This document shows positions 25,267 to 33,052 of a stretch of DNA of 64,000 bases, in pieces (positions within the stretch are counted from its first letter, which is position 1; each line of letters opens with the position of its first letter). The stretch comes from JAUYQR01 sp031415015 (lineage in GTDB: Bacteria > Pseudomonadota > Alphaproteobacteria > Rhodobacterales > Rhodobacteraceae), in the NCBI GenBank assembly GCA_031415015.1, contig JANOQT010000090.1, positions 62,001 through 126,000 on the forward strand, written 5' to 3'. A program made the translations under genes and the position numbers. The notes under the pieces are model-generated. The model did not search any database. It was given only the letters and a program-made list of their open reading frames with translations, and was not told where the DNA came from.

Positions 25267-26520
25267 TCACAAGGCAAAGGTGGCGACCGCCGAGGCGAGG
25301 GCCGAGAAGGCAAGGACAGCCAGAAGCGGAACATGCCGCACCAGCAGCAGCCATCCAGAGGCAAGGCCAATGGCAAGTACAACGAAGTTCAGGCTGGTGA
25401 TATCTGGCAGGATGAACCGCATCGGACCGAAGCTTTCGGTCGAAACCGTGCTGAACAGCACATGCAGCGCGAACCAGAGCGACAGGTTGGCAATGACACC
25501 CACCACTGCGGCGGTGATCGCGCCAAGTGCCCCGGACAGGCGGGGCATGGCGGTCAGGCGGGCGATGAATGGCGCGCCGGTGAAGATGAACAGAAACGAC
25601 GGGATGAACGTCATCCACAGGGTGATTGCCGCTGCGGCAAGGCCCAAATGCGGCCCTCCCTCGCGGTGGGCGGCGATGTATCCTACGAATTCCGTTACCA
25701 GAATCAGCGGGCCGGGCGTGGTTTCCGCCAGACCAAGCCCGTCGATCATCTGCGGCAACGTCAGCCAGCCCTTCACCTGCACCACGTCCTGCGCCATCCA
25801 CGCCAGCACGGCATAGGCACCACCGAAGGTCAGCAGCGCAAGTTTGGCGAAGAACACTCCGATATCCACCAGAATCCCGGTGTCGAGAAAGATCAGGATG
25901 CCAAGTGGTGCCAGCCAGATTGCCGCCCAGAAGGTCGCGGTTTTCAACGCCTCGCGGATGGAAAAAGCCGGTGCCTCGGGCAGGTCCGCCGTGTTGCGCG
26001 TGGTCAGAAAGCCGTACAGTCCAGCGGCGGCGATGATCAACGGGAACGGCGCGTTGAACAAAAACAACCCGAGGAAGGCAAGAAGCGCAATGACATAAGC
26101 GCTGCGTGTTTTCAACGCGCGGCGCGAGACGCGGATCAGCGCCTCGATCACCACGGCCACAACGGCGGCCTGCACGCCGGTGAAAAGCGCCGCCACCAAG
26201 GGCAAGGTGCCATATGCGGCGTAGACCATCGACAGGATCAGGACGATCAGCGCCCCCGGCAGCACGAACAGCCCCCCGGCAATCAGGCCGCCCCGGACGC
26301 CGTGCATGCGCCAGCCGATCCATGTCGCAAGCTGCATCGCCTCGGGTCCCGGCAGCAGCATACAAAAGCTCAGCGCTCGCAGGTATTCGGGTTCGGTCAC
26401 CCACTTCTTTTCGTCGATGAGGGTGCGGTGCATCAGGGCGATCTGCGCTGCGGGACCGCCGAAGGACAAACAACCGATGCGGGCAAAGGTTCGGGTCAGA
26501 TCGGACAGCGTCGGCGTCAT
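25267..26520 (-). CDS. chrA: Chromate transporter ChrA
   Basis: Long-chain (two-domain) CHR-family membrane protein of 417 aa that exports chromate. The N-terminal half has FARIGCLSFGGPAAQIALMH and CMLLPGPEAMQLATWIGW. The second half repeats the pattern with FAKLALLTFGGAYAVLAWMAQ and GLAETTPGPLILVTEFVGY, showing the internal duplication. About ten hydrophobic helices are present. Its start overlaps the stop of the upstream ChrB-domain gene by 4 bases. Confidence 0.93.
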   Translation of the reverse strand: MTPTLSDLTRTFARIGCLSFGGPAAQIALMHRTLIDEKKWVTEPEYLRALSFCMLLPGPEAMQLATWIGWRMHGVRGGLIAGGLFVLPGALIVLILSMVYAAYGTLPLVAALFTGVQAAVVAVVIEALIRVSRRALKTRSAYVIALLAFLGLFLFNAPFPLIIAAAGLYGFLTTRNTADLPEAPAFSIREALKTATFWAAIWLAPLGILIFLDTGILVDIGVFFAKLALLTFGGAYAVLAWMAQDVVQVKGWLTLPQMIDGLGLAETTPGPLILVTEFVGYIAAHREGGPHLGLAAAAITLWMTFIPSFLFIFTGAPFIARLTAMPRLSGALGAITAAVVGVIANLSLWFALHVLFSTVSTESFGPMRFILPDITSLNFVVLAIGLASGWLLLVRHVPLLAVLAFSALASAVATFAL

Positions 26521-27317
26521 ATGTTGCGCCCTGCCGGCCAGTCGTGGCCTTCATCATGGCCGTCGCGGGCCCAGCGATAGAGCGCGTCATAAAGTGCCAT
26601 TCCGGCGTCAAGTTGTTGCAGATCGTCGCGAAACATTCGTGACAGGCCGACCGAAATTGCCAGCAGTCCGGCCGCTTGCGGGGCAAGATCATGCCGGTCG
26701 GTATCAGCGGCGCGGACGACAAGGGCAAGGCGGTCGAGTGCCTCTGTGTGCAGCTGGAAGTCGTCAAGCAACGCGTCAAAGGTGCAGCCCTCGCCGCGGT
26801 GACTGAAAGACACGCCTTCGATATCGAAAGCGGTCGCAGCGAAGCGGTCGGCGACGTCGGGAACTTCGGCAGGGGCCACGAACAGGAAGCGCGCGCCGGG
26901 ATCGACAAAGCGTCGGATCAGCCATGGGCAGGCGATACGGTCGATCTTTGGCCGGTGGCGGGTCACCCACAGGTTGCTCGACGGCAGGGCAGCGAGGGGG
27001 ATCATCGGCAGGCCGGCCGCAATCCACGCCTCGGTTCCACCTTCAAGTGTTTCCGCCGCGATCCCCTGTGCGCGCAACAAGGCCGCCGCGCCTTCGGAAA
27101 GCTTGCGGCCACGCAGGCAGGTGACAATGACGCGCTGGCCTTGCAGATGCGCGGGGGCGGGGTCAAAACCGGTGTGGGGCAGGTGCGTGCTGCCGGGGAT
27201 CAGTCGCGGATCGGCGGTGACATCCTCGGGGATGCGAACGTCAAGGATGACGGGCGCGTCGGGGGTGCCGATCAGGCGCATCAGTTGGGCTGGGGTGATC
27301 TGGGTCGGGCCGGGCAT
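26517..27317 (-). CDS. chrB: Rhodanese-ChrB (Chrome_Resist) fusion protein
   Basis: Protein of 266 aa with two modules. Residues 7-100 form a rhodanese domain with VTCLRGRKLSEGAA, where C67 is the persulfide cysteine. Residues about 115-260 form the chromate-resistance ChrB domain, with WVTRHRPKIDRIACPWLIRRFVDP as its signature. ChrB proteins act as chromate-responsive regulators or cytosolic resistance factors; the usual ChrB N-terminal DNA-binding region is replaced here. The ATG at 27317 with CAGGA upstream is preferred over a TTG at 27335. It is translationally coupled to chrA. Confidence 0.85.
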   Translation of the reverse strand: MPGPTQITPAQLMRLIGTPDAPVILDVRIPEDVTADPRLIPGSTHLPHTGFDPAPAHLQGQRVIVTCLRGRKLSEGAAALLRAQGIAAETLEGGTEAWIAAGLPMIPLAALPSSNLWVTRHRPKIDRIACPWLIRRFVDPGARFLFVAPAEVPDVADRFAATAFDIEGVSFSHRGEGCTFDALLDDFQLHTEALDRLALVVRAADTDRHDLAPQAAGLLAISVGLSRMFRDDLQQLDAGMALYDALYRWARDGHDEGHDWPAGRNI

Positions 27318-27439
27318 GGGGGCATCCTGTTGCAAGGTTACAAGGGATGCGAGCCTTGGGCTGACGCCTCACGGGGCGTTCGCAGGCCCCAGGCAAGGAT
27401 GGTTAGGGGCTGGCGCGGGGCAGGTCAAGGCTTTGGCGA

Positions 27440-27979
27440 TCAGGAACCAGAGGCCACATCGCATTTTTTGTACTTCGTGACTTTGAAGGAGGTTTCGCCT
27501 TCTACATATGCCTCCTGACGATTGAAGCGGCCAAGGGTCGATATAACCGGTGCAAAGGGCGGATCGCCGACGAAACCGCCTTCGTTGGTGATCTTTGACC
27601 CGTTCTGCGTGTTGGTACCCTGATACTGCGACTTCGCCCCGTCGCTGTTGCGATAGGTGTAGATGCAGCGTCCCGGAACATTCACACACGATGCAGGCTT
27701 GAAGGTTTCCCAATTGCCATCCGCCCACTCCTTGCGCAGCATCAATCCGTCCGCGGAGTAGATCGTGCTGCGGATCAACTTCTTGCCGGACGGTCCCTGA
27801 TAGGTCTTCATCACATGCTTGGAGCCGGACCTGCCGACATAGATATCGACGACTTTCTCACCCGTGGAGTACTGGCCGTGGATTTCGCAGCCCACGGGCA
27901 TCTGGTCAAAACGGATGCCTGCGGGTTCGGCAGCGGCGGGAAAGCCAACGATCAAAAGGCAAATGAAGAGATGTTTCAA
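27440..27979 (-). CDS. Secreted protein of unknown function
   Basis: Protein of 179 aa starting at a TTG (27979) with GGAG 6 bases upstream, giving signal peptide LKHLFICLLIVGFPAAAEPA. The mature part has cysteines at GCEIHGQYS, SCVNVPGRCIYTY and KKCDVASGS that could form two disulfides. Its sequence is otherwise polar and beta-rich (VVDIYVGRSGSKHVMKTYQG). I recognise no family. It is followed on the minus strand by the chrB-chrA genes after 122 bases, so it is probably transcribed separately. Confidence 0.6.
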   Translation of the reverse strand: MKHLFICLLIVGFPAAAEPAGIRFDQMPVGCEIHGQYSTGEKVVDIYVGRSGSKHVMKTYQGPSGKKLIRSTIYSADGLMLRKEWADGNWETFKPASCVNVPGRCIYTYRNSDGAKSQYQGTNTQNGSKITNEGGFVGDPPFAPVISTLGRFNRQEAYVEGETSFKVTKYKKCDVASGS

Positions 27980-28062
27980 AGTCTTCTCCGGACAAAACTG
28001 TCCGGGTGACTTTCCGCGAACGGCACCACGGAGGGCAAGGCAAATCTGCGTCACGAGTGGGA

Positions 28063-28380
28063 AAGGTGCAGGTTTCTGTTGCCAGGTACCTGCGAACCCC
28101 GCCCTACGCGGCTAAGCGCAGGGGCTTAAGTTTCGACAGATCGAACTGCTTACGCAGCCAGAGCCATCGGAGCACGGTTGTCATTGGCAACTGTACTTTT
28201 GGACCGATAACGGTGGTACCTCACCGAGCAAAAGCTGGCCTCTTTGGTCGTTCGTCGATCCTATTTCGACCCCGTGTCCCCGCAATGACGGGGAGTTTGG
28301 TGGAGTCGCCGGGTACCGCCCCCGGGTCCGAGCCGATTATTACAGGTGCGTTTATCGCCATAGTCGGAGTTACCCCCGAC
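28063..28380 (-). ncRNA. ssrA: tmRNA, permuted two-piece alphaproteobacterial form
   Basis: The acceptor piece comes first (about 28380-28298) and ends GACTCCACCA with an encoded CCA. A T-arm-like CCGGG-GGCGGTA-CCCGG precedes the acceptor strand. A 24-base spacer containing its own hairpin is expected to be removed. The coding piece starts at 28273 with GGGGTCG, which pairs with CGACTCC in seven base pairs, including the G-U at position 3 that alanyl-tRNA synthetase reads. The tag frame at 28188-28150 encodes ANDNRAPMALAA followed by TAA. A closing stem GCAGGT/ACCTGC ends near 28063. The tag and SspB (25188) belong to the same ribosome-rescue pathway. Exact ends are estimates. Confidence 0.93.
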
Positions 28381-28386
28381 AGAAGT

Positions 28387-28415
28387 AATATAGGGGCCCG
28401 GGGCGGGCGGCGCAA
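28387..28415 (-). promoter_or_regulatory. Promoter of ssrA
   Basis: On the minus strand TTGCGC (28415-28410) and TATATT (28392-28387) are separated by exactly 17 bases. The predicted transcript start is near 28380, just before the acceptor piece. The 16-bp palindrome at 28424-28439 lies 8 bases upstream of the -35 element. Confidence 0.75.
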
Positions 28416-28423
28416 GGAGGGGG

Positions 28424-28439
28424 TGTCCACGCGTGGACA
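28424..28439. repeat. 16-bp perfect palindrome, copy 2
   Basis: TGTCCACGCGTGGACA, identical to copies at 13739 and 53241, immediately upstream of the ssrA -35 box. The position would suit an upstream activator or a modulator of ssrA transcription. Confidence 0.85.
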
Positions 28440-28512
28440 TGAGGGTGAGGTAAGGGAAAACAAGGGGTTAGGGTGGGCGGATTAGGGAAGTGTTAACACT
28501 TTTCCCCTCCGG

Positions 28513-29022
28513 TCACCCTGCTGTCGCGTGTCGCCGGGCGCTCATCAGTCCCAAGTTCTCTGCCTTTACACGGATAAAGAGTACCGCCGCATTCAGCACA
28601 GTGAATACCAGTGCGACGACCGGAAGACCAAGACACAGTGGCAACACCGCGATTTCGCCGATCACCACCAGATAGTTGGGATGGGTTACAAAGCGGAAGG
28701 GACCGCGCGCCACCAGCGTCTCGCCGGGCACCACGATGATCCGTGTCGTCCACCGGCGACCAAGTGTGGTCAGTACCCAGACCCTGCAGACCTGCAGGAC
28801 CAAGAACACGCCAAGCCACGGCACGATGACGGGCTGATCCCAACCATAGACCCACAGCGCTGCCAGCCACCCCGCGTGCAGCGCGACGATGGCCGGATAG
28901 TGCCCGGGCGACACCTCGACCGCGCCGCGTGTCAGAAGCGCAGCGGTGTTGCGGCGGGCCACAAACAGCTCGGCGATCCGGCCCAGCGTGACCAGCGACA
29001 GCAGCAAGACGGCGGGCGTCAT
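28513..29022 (-). CDS. Isoprenylcysteine carboxyl methyltransferase-like membrane O-methyltransferase
   Basis: Membrane protein of 169 aa with four to five helices. The SAM-binding C-terminal part reads VARGPFRFVTHPNYLVVIGEI, where the HPNY motif is conserved in ICMT-type enzymes. It overlaps the type III PKS gene by 4 bases at its start (ATG at 29022; a TTG at 29046 is less likely). In Bacillus subtilis the equivalent pair BpsA-BpsB makes and O-methylates alkylpyrones. The same chemistry, methylating the product of the adjacent synthase, is inferred here. Confidence 0.85.
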   Translation of the reverse strand: MTPAVLLLSLVTLGRIAELFVARRNTAALLTRGAVEVSPGHYPAIVALHAGWLAALWVYGWDQPVIVPWLGVFLVLQVCRVWVLTTLGRRWTTRIIVVPGETLVARGPFRFVTHPNYLVVIGEIAVLPLCLGLPVVALVFTVLNAAVLFIRVKAENLGLMSARRHATAG

Positions 29023-30071
29023 GCCGCGGCCCGCAACGACACGCAACTCGCGGTAAAGCCCGGCCCCATCGCTGTCAGTAGCGTGCGATCCGGCAAGCCG
29101 GCACCAATCAACCGGTCCAGCACAAAAAGCGCAGTCGGAGCTGACATATTGCCATAGTTCGTCAGCACGTCGCGTTCGTGGTCGAGCGAGCCCTGATCCA
29201 GCGACAGGGCCCGTTCCAGCGCAGTGATGACCTTCGCTCCTCCGGGGTGGCAGGCGAAACGGTCGACGTCCGAAAGCGCAAGGCCGGATGGCGCGAGGAT
29301 GCCGGAGACCGCGGCGGCCATGTTGGCTTCGGCGAAGGGCGGGATGGCGCGATCAAAGATCACGCCGAGACCGGTGTCATCGACGCTCCATCCCATGACA
29401 TCGAGCGTGGTAGGCCAGGTATGCTGGCCAGACATTTCCACCGAGGCCAAGCCCTCGACGCCGGATTTCAGGACACATGCAGCTGCTCCGTCGCCAAAAA
29501 GCGCTGACGCAACGATGTTTTCCTTGGTCAGCTTGTCCAGCCGGAATGCCACCGAACACAGTTCCACCGCCACGATCAGAACGCAGCTTCCGGGCCGGGA
29601 TTGCGCTAGCCGCGCGCCGAGCGATAGCCCGGTCACCCCGCCTGCGCAGCCAAGGCCAAAGACCGGAACCCGTTCGATATCACTGCGAAATCCGATCTTG
29701 TCGGCAACTTGCGCGTCAAGGCTGGGGGTGGCCAGACCGGTAGAAGATATGGTGACGACTGTATCCACTTGCCGCGCCGTCAGGCCAGCCGCTTCAAGCG
29801 CGTTGGTTGCGGCCTCCACGAAAAGATCACGCGCGCCCTCAAGGTAGGCGGCATTGCGTTCAGCCCAACCCAGCGGCGTCATGTACCATTCCAGCGGGCG
29901 CACCAGATACCGGGCCTTGATACCCGACGTCTCGAAGACCTTCACCAGGCGTTCGAAATCGTCATAGCGTGCGCTGAACCCCTGATGAGCGGCAGTCGCG
30001 GCGTCGCGCTGGTCGATCCGGTGCGCGGGGACAGCCGTCGCTACCGACAATAGTTTAACTGATTCAGACAT
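29019..30071 (-). CDS. Type III polyketide synthase (chalcone synthase-like)
   Basis: Iterative condensing enzyme of 350 aa. The catalytic triad is visible as C142 (VFGLGCAGGVTGL), H275 (FACHPGGAKV) and N308 (NYGNMSAP). GFG-loop equivalents near the end support the family. The start at MSESVKLLSVATAVP (30071) is chosen on homology with GGAAG upstream. Bacterial enzymes paired with an ICMT-like methyltransferase make alkylpyrones or alkylresorcinols from long acyl starters and malonyl-CoA, so a membrane lipid or pigment-like product is likely. Starter and product cannot be read from sequence. Confidence 0.93.
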   Translation of the reverse strand: MSESVKLLSVATAVPAHRIDQRDAATAAHQGFSARYDDFERLVKVFETSGIKARYLVRPLEWYMTPLGWAERNAAYLEGARDLFVEAATNALEAAGLTARQVDTVVTISSTGLATPSLDAQVADKIGFRSDIERVPVFGLGCAGGVTGLSLGARLAQSRPGSCVLIVAVELCSVAFRLDKLTKENIVASALFGDGAAACVLKSGVEGLASVEMSGQHTWPTTLDVMGWSVDDTGLGVIFDRAIPPFAEANMAAAVSGILAPSGLALSDVDRFACHPGGAKVITALERALSLDQGSLDHERDVLTNYGNMSAPTALFVLDRLIGAGLPDRTLLTAMGPGFTASCVSLRAAA

Positions 30072-30233
30072 TTGTCTTCCCACGCCGTCAGATTCCGGGC
30101 AGTTCGAGTTCAACCCTTGACGGACACTCAGGGATGCAAAGCCCAACACCCTCTGGACGTTATGGTTCCCCGCAGCTTGATCACGAAGCGGCGTTCGGCC
30201 TGCCTGCCACCCCTCTGCCGGGGCGCAAGGCAA

Positions 30234-30263
30234 GACGCCCGGAGGGTTTTCCCTCAGGGCGTC
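30234..30263 (-). terminator. Terminator after the polyamine-type binding protein
   Basis: Arms GACGCCC (30234-30240) and GGGCGTC (30257-30263) enclose GAGGG/CCCTC with a TTTT loop on the plus strand. It lies 41 bases beyond the stop of the minus-strand gene at 30304, followed on that strand by TTGCCTT. The stem is very stable. Confidence 0.65.
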
Positions 30264-30303
30264 CTTGTCGTGCAAGAAGTCCCTGATCAGAAGTCCGACT
30301 TGA

Positions 30304-31356
30304 TCAGAACCCGGACTTGATCAGCTCGAATTCCTCCAGCATGCGGTCGCGCATTTCGGTCGGAAGTGGCGTCTGGAACAGCAGGGTGGTGTCAACGGGA
30401 TTGACGTCGGCGGCCACCAGATCAGCCTCGGGGATTTCTTTCATGGCGGCCATGTTAGAGTGGGCATAGCCGAAGTCCGCCAGCACCACCTTGGCCGCAT
30501 CGTGGCGCAGCCAGGAGTTGATGAAGTCGTAGGTCTTGTCTTCCGACCCCGGCGCGTCCTTGAAGTTCACGAAACCGCAGAACCACGCAGCCGCGCCCTC
30601 GGCAGATTGCCGCTGGAACGCGATGGGCAGGCCTTCGCCACGCATGATGGTGACGGCGTCATTCCACGACCAGGCAAGTTGAACCTCGCCGGTCGCCATC
30701 AGCTGCGACAGTTCCGACGGGTCGGCCCAGTAGGCGCGGACGTTGGGGTGCACTTCGCGCAGCCAGGCGGCGGCGGCGGCGAACTGGTCCTCGGTCAGGT
30801 CGTTCCAATTGCTGACCCCGGTGGCCAGCAAGGCCAGCGACCAGACGTCATCGGTATTGTCGGGCAGCGAGATGCGGCCGGCGTATTTCGGGTCTTTGAA
30901 GATGTTGAGCGAGGCCACGTCTGCGGCGGGGACGGTATCGGTATTGTAGGCGATGGCGGTGTAGGCGCCGTCGGTCGGGATGAACCAGACGCCGGTGTCA
31001 TCCTTGAAGACGGGCGATTCCAGCATCGAAGGGGTGATGTTGGCGAATTCGGGGATTTTCGCGGTGTCCCACGGCTCGATCAGGTCAGCCTCGCGGTATT
31101 TGACGACCATCTGCGAGCAGGGGTGGCCGACGTCGGCCTTGAAGCCGGACGAGACCTTCTGGAACGCCTCGTCATCATCCCCGAAGAAAGAATAGGTCGG
31201 CGCATCGCCGTGTTTGGTGAGATAATCGGCAAAAAGGCCCGGATTTTCCCAGCCTGCCCAGTCAAAAACGGTCAGCTCGGGATCGGCGGCCCGGGCGGTG
31301 GTGGCGAGGGCAAGCAAAGTTGCTGTGCCGGTCAGGAGGGTGCGCATTCTGGACAT
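30304..31356 (-). CDS. PotD/PotF-type polyamine ABC transporter binding protein
   Basis: Periplasmic binding protein of 350 aa with signal peptide MSRMRTLLTGTATLLALATTARA. The mature start ELTVFDWAGWENPGLFADYL and the later LIEPWDTAKIPEFANI and AYWADPSELSQLMATGEVQLAWSWND segments match PotD/PotF proteins, where aromatic and acidic residues bind polyamine amino groups. GGAG 6 bases before the ATG fixes the start. No permease or ATPase genes accompany it, so it is an orphan here. It is divergent from the class V aminotransferase gene. Confidence 0.88.
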   Translation of the reverse strand: MSRMRTLLTGTATLLALATTARAADPELTVFDWAGWENPGLFADYLTKHGDAPTYSFFGDDDEAFQKVSSGFKADVGHPCSQMVVKYREADLIEPWDTAKIPEFANITPSMLESPVFKDDTGVWFIPTDGAYTAIAYNTDTVPAADVASLNIFKDPKYAGRISLPDNTDDVWSLALLATGVSNWNDLTEDQFAAAAAWLREVHPNVRAYWADPSELSQLMATGEVQLAWSWNDAVTIMRGEGLPIAFQRQSAEGAAAWFCGFVNFKDAPGSEDKTYDFINSWLRHDAAKVVLADFGYAHSNMAAMKEIPEADLVAADVNPVDTTLLFQTPLPTEMRDRMLEEFELIKSGF

Positions 31357-31643
31357 GGGTGCTCCTCAAAAGGTTCAGGGCGGGCTTCCCCAAGCCAGCC
31401 CGGTGATCGCTGTGACGCGCGGTTGCAGATGGCCCGCTGTGGCAGGCTGTGTAAAGAAATTGTGTCGACGTTGGTGAAACGACAAGGGGGAAAGTGCCGT
31501 TTTATGCGGCGATGGCGGTACAAAAGCCTGTGAGGAAGACGCTTTGCCAGAATTTGGCCCGGAAATGCGGCATCGCGGTCCTGTGGGGGGCGGGTTGACG
31601 GTGGCCGGGCGGGCGGTCATTCCTGCAAGAAAGGAGATTTCCA

Positions 31644-32870
31644 ATGCCGCTGGACCTGGACTTTGTGAGGGCGCAGTTTCCGGCCTTCGCCTCGCCGGTG
31701 CTGTCGACCTATGCGTTCTTTGAGAATGCGGGGGGAAGCTATCCGTGCCGTCAGGTAGTGGACCGGCTGACCCGGTTCTACACGGACCGCAAGGTGCAGC
31801 CTTACGGGCCCTATCCGGGGGCGCAGGCGGGCGGGGCCGAGATGGACGAGGCGCGGTCGCGGCTGGCGGCGATGATGGGCGTGGCGGGACAGGAGGTGTC
31901 GTTCGGGCCATCGACCAGCGCCAACACCTATGTGCTGGCGCAGGCGGTGCGGGCGTGGTTGCGGGGAACGGGTGGGGCGGTGGTGGTGACCAACCAGGAC
32001 CACGAGGCAAACTCGGGCGTGTGGCGACGGCTGGCGGAGGACGGGATCGAGGTGCGGGAATGGCAGGTCGATCCTGAGACGGGGTCGCTGGACCCGGCGG
32101 GGCTGGCGGGGTTGCTGTCGGATGGGCGGGTAGGGCTGGTGTGCTTTCCGCATTGTTCCAACGTGATTGCGGAGATCAATGATGTGGCGGCGATTTGCGC
32201 GCTGGCGCGGGCGGCGGGGGCGCGGACGGTGGTGGACGGGGTTTCCTATGCTCCGCACGGATTTCCGGATGTGCCGGGGTTGGGCTGCGATGTGTATCTG
32301 TTCTCGGCCTACAAGACCTATGGGCCGCATCAGGGGATCATGGTGCTGCGCGAAGGCTTCGGGATGGAATTGCCGGGGCAGGGGCATTATTTCAACCATG
32401 CGACGCTGTACAAGCGGCACACGCCGGCGGGGCCGGATCATGCGCAGATCGCGGCCTGTGCGGGGATGGCGGATTATATCGATGCGCTGGCGGCGCATCA
32501 CGGGGTTGGCGGTGATGCGCAGGCGCGCAACCGGGGGGTGCATGACCTGATGCGCGCGCAGGAAGTGGCGGTGATCCAGCCGCTGCTGGACTATCTGGCG
32601 GGGCGCAATGATGTGCGGCTGATCGGGCCGCGCGACGCCGCCCGTCGCGCGCCGACGGTGGCGGTGGAACTGGCGGGGGCGGCGGAACCGGTGTCGGAGG
32701 CGCTGGGGCGGCAGGGGATTGCCTGCTGGGCGGGCGATTTCTACGCGGTGCGGCCGCTGGCGGCGCTGGGCATTGATCTGGACAAGGGTGTGTTGCGGAT
32801 GTCGTCGGTGCACTACACCACTGCCGCAGAGGTGACGCGCCTGATTGCGGCGCTTGACCGGGTGCTGTGA
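31644..32870 (+). CDS. Class V aminotransferase, cysteine desulfurase-like
   Basis: PLP enzyme of 408 aa. The internal aldimine lysine is K224 (LFSAYKTYGPHQG) and the pyridine-nitrogen aspartate is D198 (TVVDGVSYAPHG). STSANTYVLAQ and TNQDHEANSGVWRRL are also conserved. It resembles SufS/CsdA-like and isopenicillin-epimerase-like enzymes, but the active-site cysteine loop of true desulfurases is not evident, so the reaction is undetermined. AAAGGAG upstream supports the ATG at 31644. A 287-base gap to the divergent binding-protein gene holds no other feature that I can identify. Confidence 0.85.
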   Translation: MPLDLDFVRAQFPAFASPVLSTYAFFENAGGSYPCRQVVDRLTRFYTDRKVQPYGPYPGAQAGGAEMDEARSRLAAMMGVAGQEVSFGPSTSANTYVLAQAVRAWLRGTGGAVVVTNQDHEANSGVWRRLAEDGIEVREWQVDPETGSLDPAGLAGLLSDGRVGLVCFPHCSNVIAEINDVAAICALARAAGARTVVDGVSYAPHGFPDVPGLGCDVYLFSAYKTYGPHQGIMVLREGFGMELPGQGHYFNHATLYKRHTPAGPDHAQIAACAGMADYIDALAAHHGVGGDAQARNRGVHDLMRAQEVAVIQPLLDYLAGRNDVRLIGPRDAARRAPTVAVELAGAAEPVSEALGRQGIACWAGDFYAVRPLAALGIDLDKGVLRMSSVHYTTAAEVTRLIAALDRVL

Positions 32871-32886
32871 CCGGGTGTCTTGCGGA

Positions 32887-32909
32887 GCAGGCCGCGAAGT
32901 GCGGCCTGC
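32887..32909 (+). terminator. Hairpin after the class V aminotransferase gene
   Basis: Perfect 9-bp arms GCAGGCCGC (32887-32895) and GCGGCCTGC (32901-32909) with a GAAGT loop begin 17 bases after the stop. There is no T tract. Confidence 0.55.
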
Positions 32910-33001
32910 ACGATGATATCTCGCCTCTGGCGCGTGCCGCGCCAACCGGCTCGGGCGTGCCCCGGGCGGGAGTCTTTGGCGAAAAGAGCAAGGGGCAGGG
33001 G

Positions 33002-33031
33002 TGATCCGGCACAGGCCGCGGCACGTATGAT
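33002..33031 (+). promoter_or_regulatory. Candidate RpoE (ChrR-regulated) promoter of the photolyase operon
   Basis: TGATCC at 33002-33007 matches the -35 element I recall for Rhodobacter RpoE promoters. TATGAT follows 18 bases later at 33026-33031, about 20 bases before the photolyase start. In R. sphaeroides phrA and cfaA belong to the singlet-oxygen RpoE response, and both genes follow here. The -10 match is imperfect. Confidence 0.35.
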
Positions 33032-33052
33032 GATGTATGAGTGGGTGGATAC

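Noticed and set aside
25256..26908. Minus-strand 550-codon frame overlapping chrA and chrB in another frame
   Set aside because: The ChrA and ChrB-domain frames on the same strand carry family motifs; this frame is an Arg/Pro-rich shifted shadow.
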